This document shows, in pieces, positions 35,799-43,632 of a DNA stretch of 64,000 nucleotides. Origin of the DNA: Fulvia fulva (Eukaryota > Ascomycota > Dothideomycetes > Mycosphaerellales > Mycosphaerellaceae). Below the pieces are notes generated by a model. The model did not search any database and was not told the DNA's origin. It was given only the letters and a program-made list of their open reading frames with translations. The stretch is from positions 2,232,001 to 2,296,000 of the forward strand of contig NC_063018.1 in NCBI RefSeq assembly GCF_020509005.1. The letters are read 5' to 3'. A program made the position numbers and the translations under genes. The first letter of the stretch is position 1; the number at the start of each line of letters is the position of its first letter.

Positions 35799-35800
35799 TG
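35796..35800 (+). promoter_or_regulatory. ORF1 stop / ORF2 start overlap (TGATG)
   Basis: The last base of the ORF1 stop TGA is the first base of the ORF2 ATG. Such overlaps (compare TAATG in some insect LINEs) allow termination-coupled reinitiation and a low ORF2:ORF1 ratio. The arrangement is seen directly; the mechanism is inferred. Confidence 0.85.
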
Positions 35801-38800
35801 CCTCACACTAACAGACTATCAATCATTCAGTATAATGTGAACAGAAGCAAAGACAAGGTCCAAAGGAGCTTTCTACAAGCCTTAGACCCGGAGGAACACC
35901 ACATTATAGCAATACAGGAACCATGGATCAACCCACACTCTAGGATTCCATCAACTGTGCGAGACCCGAGATACCACGTAGTAATAAACAGAACCGAGGG
36001 AGTCCCACGAACTTGTATCTATGTCAGTAAGAAGGTACTAGCAGAGGACTGGCAGGCCTGGCCGAGTACCGACAGGGATATCACCACAGTGCAGCTCAAA
36101 ACAACTCAAGGCCAAGTCCTGATCCATAGCGTATACAACCCACCTCCAGAGTCCAGAAGCAGCACACAACTACACACGCTAGGAAGGCTCCCGGAAGCAA
36201 TGAACCAACAAAACCACAACATCGTGATAGGAGATTTCAACCTCCACCACCCAAAGTGGGGATCGGACTTCACCCCAGCACACCACTTCTTAGCAGGGAG
36301 GCTCATTGGTCAGATGGAAACAGCCCAAATGGACTTGATCACGCCAAAGGGAACAGAAACTTGGGCTAGAAACAACAGTTCTAGCACGCTAGACCTATGC
36401 TTCATGTCCCACGCCTTAACACGACGGGTAGAAAGCTGCACAGTCAATGACCAACTAGAGTCCTCATCAGACCACTATCCAATCCAAACCGACATCCAAC
36501 TCACAGTTGAGGAGGAGAGGGAACCTGAGAGGAGGCTCTGCTGGAAGCAGGCCGAGTGGACACTAGTACAGCAGCGGCTAGAAGGCGAACTAGAACAGGT
36601 GAACATTGACAACATACACACAACGGAGGGGATTGACCAAGCAGTGGAGCAGCTGATAGAAGCTATGCAAAGGGCAGCCCAGGCCCATATACCTGAGAAG
36701 AGATGGTCGCTATACCAGAAGCCATACTGGACACCAGAGTGCACAGCCAAAGTCAAGGAGGCAAGGAGAGCAAGAAGGAGATGGGAGCAACGACGCACCC
36801 AAGCAAACTGGGAAGCCTATAACAACGCGTGCAAAGCAAAGAAGGCGCAGATCAGAAGAGACAAGACGCAGGAGTGGAGGTCAACTGTAGGGATGATCAC
36901 AGAACACCCGGAACAAATCTGGAGACTAGCAGAATGGGCCAGGAAACCAGACGAGGAACGAAACTCCCCGCCCCAGTTTCCCTCAATACAGGACCAAGAC
37001 GGGGAAACGCAAACCACTCCGATAGGGAAAGCGAAAGCATTCGCAGACCACTTCTTCGGGACTCAGGTAGAGGCAGACCTAAGCAACATCCCAGGAACAC
37101 ACATTCCTCCGCCAAGGGAGGCTAACTGGCAAGTGTCTGCTATAGAGATCGGAAACATTATCAAGAAACTGAAGGGCAACAAAGCCCCAGGCCCAGACAA
37201 GATCCCTAACTGTTACCTAAAAGCTAGCAGCAGCCTTATCACTCCAGTGCTTGCGCCAATCTTTACCCAGTGCATGAAGCAGGGGTATTGCCCAAAGGCC
37301 TTTAGGCAATCACTGACTTGCGTCCTAAGGAAACCCCAAAAGGAAGACTATACCAAGTTGAAGTCATACAGACCAATTGCGTTGCTGAACACACTAGGGA
37401 AGCTCCTAGAGAAGGTCGTGGCTATAAGGCTCACCGGAATAGTAGAAGAACACAACCTCCTCCCGGCAACGCAAATGGGGGGGAGACAAAAGAGATCTAC
37501 CCTCACAGCAGTCGAACTGATCACAGAGCAAATCAGACACATCTGGCACTATGGCAACAACAAGGTAGCCTCACTGCTTTCACTAGACATATCAGGGGCT
37601 TTCGACAATGTGTCCCACGCAAGGCTCCTACACATCCTCAGAATGAAAAGCATCCCAGCCTGGATAGTACACTTTGTGCAGTCATTCCTTAAGGACAGAA
37701 CAACCCAGATCCTCCTAGGGTCCTTCAAAGCCCCGCAGACCCCAATTGCGAACACGGGCATCCCACAGGGCTCTACACTCTCCCCAATTCTGTTCCTCCT
37801 CTTTATGGCCGACCTGACCCCACTCCTAGAAACAGCAAACACCTCAGCATCGGGGTTCGTGGATGACACAAATATCCTAGCGTGGTCGGGGTCCACAGAG
37901 GAAAACTGCGCACTCCTAGAGGAGAGACATAGACAATGCGAAAAGTGGGCAAGAGAGCATGGGGCAAAATTCGCACCGGACAAGTACCAACTTATCCATT
38001 TTAGTAAGGCAAAGACAAAACACAACTTGGCAGCACCAGTAAAAATCCAGGGGTTCGAGACCCATCCTACAAGGGAACTCAGAGTCCTTGGGATATGGCT
38101 AGACCCGAAACTCAGCTGGGGACCACAAGTGAAGAAGGCGCAAGCGAGAGCGGACACCAACAGACAATCAATCGAGAGACTCACTGCGTCAACCTGGGGG
38201 GCGACCTTCACAAAGGCCCAGACCATGTACAAGGCCATTGTCAAGCCCGCAATGCTATATGGAGCAGCAATTTGGGCAGCGGAAAAACACATCCCGAAGA
38301 GAATTGAGGACCCCCTCAACAGAGCGCAGGCAGCCTGCCTAAAGAGAGTACTAGGGGCATACAAGTCAACCCCTCACAGGACAATGGAAATGGAATCAGG
38401 TACAGCCCCCATCAGGGAGTACCTCCAGGGCATGAGGTGTCAATACGCAGAGAAGACATCAGCATACCCAGCCCAGGGAACCATCCAAGCAGCTACTCAA
38501 AGGATAAGAACCCAGTGGGAGAGGAGGAGAAGACCCAACCGGCCACACATGATCCCACAGAAGGAAGCAGACCTAAAAACATCACAGGAAATCCTAGCAG
38601 CCCTTGAACAGAGAGAAGCTCTGAGGGAGCAAGCTAACACAGGGGACAAAGGGAAAAAGAAGCAAAGCCAAGCAGAAAGGATCGCAGGTCACCTATGGGA
38701 AACGCGTTGGAACCAAAAACCGGTGAGGCCAGGAGCCCCACCAGCGGCCAGGACCTTCGGGAGGTATAACTACCTTATCTATAAAGACCTGAAGAGGGCG

Positions 38801-39199
38801 GAAGCAAGCATAGCTATCCAGATTCGCTCTGAGCACATTGGGCTGAGAGCATACTTGCACCAAAGAAGAGTCCCAGGATACGATTCCAAACGTTGCCCCT
38901 GTGGCTACCTATCCCAAAACCCGGAGCACATGGTGCTGAACTGTACTAAGTGGGTAAAAGGGAGAAGCCAGTGGAGGGCGAAGGCAAGAGACAGGCAATA
39001 CCAGGCCATCATCCAGGACAGACAAGATATAAGGAGAGTGACAAGATGGATCCTTAACGAGGACTACCTAGAGCAATTCTCCCTAGCAGTAGAAACGGAA
39101 AGGTGGATAGAGAGGAGGGAGAGAGAGAGAAGAGCCGGGGAAACAGAAGGGAGAAAGGGAATCGAGAGGAGGACATCACTAGGGTTACGGGCAAGGTAG
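35798..39199 (+). CDS. LINE L3 ORF2, endonuclease-reverse transcriptase
   Basis: 1,133 residues; it nicks the target and reverse transcribes the element RNA from the nick. Apurinic-type endonuclease, residues 1-235: N13, E41 in IQEPW, GDFN (D146, N148) and SDH (224-226). Reverse transcriptase, about 440-720: APGPDKIP, YRPIALLNTLGK, motif A LDISGAFD (D597, D603), GIPQGSTLSP and motif C FVDD (687-690). Then AAIW (about 825) and a C-terminal knuckle with C1033, C1035, H1044 and C1049. No RNase H domain is visible between RT and knuckle. All catalytic residues are present, so the protein may be active. Uninterrupted, with CA/TG-rich codons unlike the RIPped relatives. L1 ORF2 is of similar size (1,103 residues). 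Confidence 0.96.
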   Translation: MPHTNRLSIIQYNVNRSKDKVQRSFLQALDPEEHHIIAIQEPWINPHSRIPSTVRDPRYHVVINRTEGVPRTCIYVSKKVLAEDWQAWPSTDRDITTVQLKTTQGQVLIHSVYNPPPESRSSTQLHTLGRLPEAMNQQNHNIVIGDFNLHHPKWGSDFTPAHHFLAGRLIGQMETAQMDLITPKGTETWARNNSSSTLDLCFMSHALTRRVESCTVNDQLESSSDHYPIQTDIQLTVEEEREPERRLCWKQAEWTLVQQRLEGELEQVNIDNIHTTEGIDQAVEQLIEAMQRAAQAHIPEKRWSLYQKPYWTPECTAKVKEARRARRRWEQRRTQANWEAYNNACKAKKAQIRRDKTQEWRSTVGMITEHPEQIWRLAEWARKPDEERNSPPQFPSIQDQDGETQTTPIGKAKAFADHFFGTQVEADLSNIPGTHIPPPREANWQVSAIEIGNIIKKLKGNKAPGPDKIPNCYLKASSSLITPVLAPIFTQCMKQGYCPKAFRQSLTCVLRKPQKEDYTKLKSYRPIALLNTLGKLLEKVVAIRLTGIVEEHNLLPATQMGGRQKRSTLTAVELITEQIRHIWHYGNNKVASLLSLDISGAFDNVSHARLLHILRMKSIPAWIVHFVQSFLKDRTTQILLGSFKAPQTPIANTGIPQGSTLSPILFLLFMADLTPLLETANTSASGFVDDTNILAWSGSTEENCALLEERHRQCEKWAREHGAKFAPDKYQLIHFSKAKTKHNLAAPVKIQGFETHPTRELRVLGIWLDPKLSWGPQVKKAQARADTNRQSIERLTASTWGATFTKAQTMYKAIVKPAMLYGAAIWAAEKHIPKRIEDPLNRAQAACLKRVLGAYKSTPHRTMEMESGTAPIREYLQGMRCQYAEKTSAYPAQGTIQAATQRIRTQWERRRRPNRPHMIPQKEADLKTSQEILAALEQREALREQANTGDKGKKKQSQAERIAGHLWETRWNQKPVRPGAPPAARTFGRYNYLIYKDLKRAEASIAIQIRSEHIGLRAYLHQRRVPGYDSKRCPCGYLSQNPEHMVLNCTKWVKGRSQWRAKARDRQYQAIIQDRQDIRRVTRWILNEDYLEQFSLAVETERWIERRERERRAGETEGRKGIERRTSLGLRAR

Positions 39200-39402
39200 T
39201 CATAGGGTAACAACCATGACACTAGCGTACCCTGAAGGAAGGAGAACGAAAGGACAAGACAGGAAAGAACGAGGAGGGCAAAGACGAGGAGGTTTTCATC
39301 CGTTAATCGGGTTTCCTACCTACACAAATAGACCTAAATAGCGAGAGACCTGCATAGGCCATAGGGCACTAAAACAGGCGAATGAATAATCTATCTATCT
39401 AT
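39200..39402 (+). other. LINE L3 3' UTR and ATCT-repeat tail
   Basis: About 190 bp of 3' UTR ending in GAATGAATAATC and four or more ATCT units. L1 and L4 share the same 3' end style (CTGTT or CAGG block, GGCC, then the tail), so these LINEs probably use a common 3' recognition signal for their reverse transcriptases. Confidence 0.85.
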
Positions 39403-39417
39403 CTATATAGCTAGACT
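39403..39417. repeat. Target duplication of intact LINE L3, right
   Basis: CTATATAGCTAGACT, exact partner of 34422-34436. Its first bases overlap in sequence with the ATCT tail, so the edge is uncertain by about 2-4 bp. Confidence 0.92.
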
Positions 39418-39790
39418 ATCTTGTTTTTATATATATAGAGGGGAAACCGTGTTAGTAAATACCCCTCCTCCTTCCCGCCTATCTTTTCCCCCTAGTTATC
39501 GTCTTAGATTTCCCTTATTAAGGGTACGCTAGTATTATAGGCCTGCCCTAATAACTACCCTATCTATAACCCCCCTAGCTTCCGCCTCTTGTCTATCTAC
39601 TCCTCCGTCTCGCTAGCGAGGCTAAACTACTAGAGGTATCCCTACTATAGTATCTACCGAGAGATTCGGCGAATGTTGCCTTTGTCCCTAATAATTGACT
39701 TATAGTCTCTCCTTCCCGCTTAGTGCCTCCAATTTCCCCTACCTCTCGCCTACTACGGGCATCGTAGTAGTATATGTTCTAGGTTTTGTA
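39403..39790 (-). mobile_element. LINE fragment L4, second copy, continuation
   Basis: Continues 34379-34436 and matches 29185-29565 (minus strand): 3' UTR and the distal part of ORF2, RIP-degenerate. It is cut at about 39790 by the tail of L1 copy E'. Confidence 0.85.
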
Positions 39791-40975
39791 ATAGATAGAT
39801 AGATAGATTTGTCATTCCCCTGTTCTAGGACCCTATCCGGCCTATGCAGGTATATATCTATTGTTATGTACAAAGGGAAACCCGAATAGGTGAAAACCCT
39901 TCCCGCCCCCGACTACTCCTTGTCTAGATTAGCTTTCCCTCTGAACGTACGTAGTCCATGTCACTACCCCGTTAGCCCCCGCTCCTAGCCGGTCTCGTCG
40001 CGCTGCGTCGTGTCCTCTCTTCCTGCACTGCTCCTACTAGGCGGTACTGTTCTAGCCAGCCCTTCTCTAGTATCCAGTTCGTAATGCGCCGTAGGTCTTC
40101 AGCGTTGTTAAGAAGTGCCCCAATCGTCCGGTTCCTCGCCTTTACCATCCACTCCCCCCTTCCTAGCGACCACCTCGGACAGACGAGGAGTGCGTGCCGT
40201 ACGTTCTGGGAGCGATAGCCGCAGGGGCAGCTAGTATTCGTGTATCCTGGGACCTTCCTCCATGATAGGTACCCCTGGAGGCCGATGTGTTCGCTTCGCA
40301 GTTGGGTTGCTATGCTACTCTGTGCCCTCGTAAGGCGGTAGTGGATGAGCTTCGGGGGGTGCTTGACCGCGGATTTTGTAGCTGACCATTCCTTAGGTTG
40401 TCCCGCTGGCTGAGGGCGTCCACTATGCCCTACAACCTGGTTGTTCCACCTCTCTTTCCATAGTTGCTCTACAAACGATTTCTCACCTTCCCATTGTGTT
40501 GCTAGCTGTTCGTCCCTTGCCCGGTAGTTCGGCTCGTTTCCGGGTCGAATGCCCTTATGCGCTGGTACTGATTCGCGGGCCCTTGCGACTGCACTGGCGA
40601 TGACCTTCTGTACTGGGTACTGTGCCGACTTGCCTAAGTAGGAGGTCCGTAGTCCCTGGATGTATAGGTCGATCGGCGGTATAGCGGTCTCGTGCTCAAG
40701 CATCCTCGTTGGTGTCGACTTATATGCCCCGGTGACCTTCCTTAGGCATTGGTTTTGGATCTTCGCTAGCGGCGCGACGAGTCCCTTCGATGGGCAGGCC
40801 CTCTCGCCTAAGGACCACACTTGGCTGCCATAGGTAAGGACTGGCCGTACAATAGCCGTATATAGAAGTCGTGACTGCCGGAAGTCCGCCCCCTATATAG
40901 ACGTAGTAAGCCTCTAGTATAATACTATATTATATTTAGCTTTCCGTAATATTGCCTATAGCCGGCCACGGTTCT
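39791..40975 (-). mobile_element. LINE family L1, copy E', 5'-truncated, little RIP
   Basis: ATAG-repeat 3' tail at 39791, then 3' UTR and the C-terminal quarter of ORF2 up to about 40960. It keeps CA/TG where copies A, B, C and G have TA, so it is the least mutated L1 copy and the best guide to the ancestral L1 C-terminus. At the truncated end, 40961-40975 is an inverted 15-bp match to L1 sequence normally about 110-125 bp further upstream. Confidence 0.9.
39972..40820 (-). pseudogene. L1 ORF2 C-terminal fragment, still open (282 residues)
   Basis: An open remnant of a truncated gene. It includes CLRKVTGAYKSTP, RSEHIGLQGYL and the knuckle CPCGYRSQNVRHALLVC, ending SATRPARSGG as in copy F. 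It lacks endonuclease and RT and is not expected to function. The ATG at 40820 is an internal Met; the frame reads further upstream in homologous copies. Confidence 0.85.
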
Positions 40976-42065
40976 TTTTTAGGCATTCCCTTCCCTAGTA
41001 TAGGCCTACGTAGTAAGGACACCTTAGGGTCTTCTCCCCGTATTTTAGGGCTATATAACCGTACTATTAGTATTAGAAGTATTATAGTACCCTATAGCTA
41101 CTCTAATAGATCTCCGTGTCTATGCTCTCGTAGTTCTAGAATAGCCTATTATCTAGTATCTAGTTAGCTTGTTCCGCTGTCTCTACCTAGATAATAAGCG
41201 ATAAATACGTCTTCTCTTGGTCTACTATCTAATATAACTATACCGCCTTCGTTAGTCGTACTCCTAGGGATATATTCTAGTTCTATACTTAGAGTTAGGT
41301 AAGGTCTTCGACCTTGAATATCCTAGGGACCCCGTAGGCAATAACGGTATACTATTAGTAGGAGACTCGCGCCGACTTCGTGACTTTAGTAGTCTACTCC
41401 TTATAGGTCTCTAGTTTTCGTCTATTAGACTCTTATACGGTAAAGAGTCTTACTACGCCTATTGCCTCTACCTTCGCTCCGACTACCTCCTTTTAGCCGA
41501 TTCTATCGACAATCTCCTTACTTATTAGGGCTACGATTTCTTGTTTCTCCGCCGGATTAGTAAGATATAGGCGTACCGTATTACTTACCTTCGTAGAGGG
41601 TTAATTCTTACCTACTACTACTATTACCTATATAGTTAGTCTCTAGGCTACCTTCTATATTACTTACTAGATTGTCTTCGGGACTTAGTATAACAGCGCT
41701 TTTAGTACTCCTAGTAGCTATACTATAGTGTTCTTATATACCCGGGCTAGGTGTTTATTATCCCCTAGTAAGTTTTCTACCTCCGTAAATAGGGTCGTCT
41801 ACGCTATATTATTTATCGTGAGCCTCGTAAGGCTATAGCTCTCGTTAGCTACTATCCTTCGCTACTATTCGGGATAAGGTCGCGCTTCCTAATTAGCTAG
41901 TTATCCTCCGTAACTCCGTAACTCTAGAGTCTACCGTTAGGGGAACGGAACCTTAGTATTAGGGTTCTTTATACTACGATTACGCCGCCGCTAGCGTAGG
42001 CGGGCCCCTACTACTTAAGTAGATTACTCGTCTTAATAAGGGCTATCGGATAGATTGTCCTCGCC
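40976..42065 (-). mobile_element. LINE family L2, 5' part (ORF1 region)
   Basis: Matches 59267-60423 (minus strand) with one ~70-bp gap, from the TTTTAGGCATTCCC block to the presumed 5' end near GTCCTCG. It corresponds to ORF1 of a LINE related to but distinct from L1 and L3. The frame is broken. The short open frame on the opposite strand near 40952-41167 is a shadow. Confidence 0.75.
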
Positions 42066-42260
42066 GATATTCGACTAATAAGTCTATCTTATATATACGG
42101 TCGCCCTTTAGTATAGTAATATAGTATCTAATAATAAGGTAGTAGAAGAAACGTCGTATCTCGTAGCTATTACGTAATTAACTATACAAGTATAGGTATC
42201 TACCTAGTATTACGTCATTTATAAAGGAAGTTATTATACGGGCTTATATAGGGTATTTTT
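42066..42260. other. AT-rich spacer
   Basis: Between the L2 5' end and the 14-bp repeat at 42261. No feature was recognised. Confidence 0.4.
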
Positions 42261-42274
42261 AAAGTAGAGTATAT
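42261..42274. repeat. Candidate target duplication (AAAGTAGAGTATAT), left
   Basis: An exact 14-bp word, repeated at 43038-43051. It brackets a 763-bp segment containing repeat G. Confidence 0.65.
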
Positions 42275-43037
42275 AATTAATTAATTGATTAATTACTTAT
42301 TCTATCAACGTACTATTTTAGTCCTAAGCTATATAATATAGGTTATATCTACGACCGAGTTCAAAATTTAAAGAGAAAAGCCCCGCGTACCCGGACGTAA
42401 AAACTCTTCGAAAGATCGCGAGCGAGCGCTCGATATTCGTAATAAAGGTCGACAAATATTACTACGGTAGTACGCCGCGTCCCGGTAGTAAAATTTGTCG
42501 CGGTCTTATAGCCCGGGATAGACGGTAAATTACGTCCGTATTTTTTCGCTACGCCGCGCCGGGTAGGCCCGCCGTACGTACGCTAAAAACCGAGAATTTA
42601 AGAGAGAGAGAGAGAGAGGTAGTATCTCGAGTAACCCGTCCCCTCCGAGAGTCTTCGACCGCCTCCTTTATATAATATCCCGAGATTTAGTATCTCGCTC
42701 TAGATTCGTAGCGAGAGCGCTCGCTTTATACGGCCGTCGTTATCCGAAGAGAGAGTCCGCCGCCTTCTCTCTTCTTTCGAGTAGTTCCGAGTGTCTTTAG
42801 TAATAGATATCCGGGATTATCCTCTCTTCTCCTCTCTTCTCTTCCCTTCTTCTTCGTACCGTACCCTAGGTTATCCGTCGCGTTATAGGTTTCGAATAGG
42901 CGTCGCTTTTTATATTTACGGCTAAGCCGCGATTCGAGAGGGGGGTTCGAGTTCGAGAGGGAGAGTCTTAGTTTCTCTTTGTTATAGCGAAGGTACTTAC
43001 GTCGTCCGCCGCGTAAAGGCGCTTACCGTAGGATGAT
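42275..43037 (-). mobile_element. Retroposon-like insert containing repeat G (763 bp)
   Basis: Bounded by a 14-bp direct repeat. The left edge is a TAAT-type simple repeat (about 42275-42297), which in minus orientation would be a 3' tail. The other edge, CCTACGG, would be the 5' end, where both repeat G copies also stop. No protein frame was recognised, so it may be a SINE-like or truncated non-LTR element. Near the 5' side on the minus strand, ATTCGAAACC resembles a weakened RNA polymerase III B box; this is suggestive only. Confidence 0.55.
42541..43033. repeat. Repeat G, uninterrupted copy
   Basis: Closely matches 23145-23385 joined to 31156-31412, with a single TTCCG where gypsy E inserted in the other copy. 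Confidence 0.88.
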
Positions 43038-43051
43038 AAAGTAGAGTATAT
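43038..43051. repeat. Candidate target duplication (AAAGTAGAGTATAT), right
   Basis: Exact partner of 42261-42274. Confidence 0.65.
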
Positions 43052-43276
43052 ATTATATATATCTATCTAGAATAGATAAGTATTACTCTTAAAGAGGCTA
43101 TAGGTAAGTAATTAGTTACCTAAATCTTAGCGTATATAGCCTTAAGTTTTAAATAGAGGCTATTATCTATATATACGCTCGGATTACGATATACCCTCTT
43201 AGCTCGTAGGCTACAGTAAATAAGCTAATTCTTATATAATCGCGTATACCCTATTATAACTACCTTCCTATCTATA
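43052..43276. other. AT-rich spacer
   Basis: No gene or element recognised between the retroposon-like insert and the solo LTR. Confidence 0.4.
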
Positions 43277-43281
43277 GTAGT

Positions 43282-43481
43282 TATTACGGTAGCTCCGTAA
43301 GTAAAGGACTCGGATCGGGTTACGTAACTCGTAATTACGTAACACCGATAACTAAGCTTAGCCCGAGCGCGACCTAGGCTTTACTTAAGAAGCCCTCTCT
43401 CTCTAAGAACTACCTTCTCTCTTTAGCTATCGACTTTATTAATAAACTACTACTATACTCGCCTACTATAGCCTCGTAATA
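43282..43481. mobile_element. Solo LTR (200 bp)
   Basis: Starts TATTACGG, ends TCGTAATA, flanked by GTAGT at 43277-43281 and 43482-43486. The termini fit RIP-altered TGTTACGG...CGTAACA. The interior differs from the gypsy E LTR except at the ends. No internal element part is nearby, so it is a recombined remnant. Confidence 0.75.
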
Positions 43482-43486
43482 GTAGT

Positions 43487-43632
43487 AACGTTAGGCCCTT
43501 AGTATTACTACTACTATAGTAAGGGTAAGCTAGTTATTTTAGGTAAAGTAAGCTAGGGTAAGTAAGGTAACTATTACCGAAAAGATAGCTTAGGTAATAG
43601 TCCCGTTATACGGACTTTTACTTAGGTATATA
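43487..43632. other. AT-rich spacer
   Basis: Nothing recognised. It contains several short GTAAG/TAAGG words and ends at the LINE G tail. Confidence 0.4.

Larger units (their letters stand above)
34437..39402 (+). mobile_element. Intact LINE L3 (4,966 bp), not RIP-mutated
   Basis: A complete non-LTR retrotransposon: short 5' UTR (34437-34505), ORF1 (gag-like), ORF2 (endonuclease + RT), 3' UTR (39200-39386) and an ATCT-repeat tail (about 39387-39402), with a perfect 15-bp target duplication. CA, TG and CAG/TGG codons are frequent, unlike everything around it, so it entered after RIP of its neighbours or escaped RIP. The domain order and the 3' UTR/tail style match L1, L2 and L4, so all are relatives in one LINE group (similar to the fungal Tad-type layout but without a visible RNase H). 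Confidence 0.96.

Noticed and set aside
40952..41167. Small plus-strand open frame, repeated at 59219-59458 (FLGIPFPSIGLRSK...)
   Set aside because: Antisense of the L2 ORF1 region, conserved by shared ancestry and without a codon pattern of its own.
42900..42960. Pol III A and B boxes in the retroposon-like insert
   Set aside because: Only a partial B box (ATTCGAAACC) and a poor A box are visible; not enough to annotate a SINE promoter.
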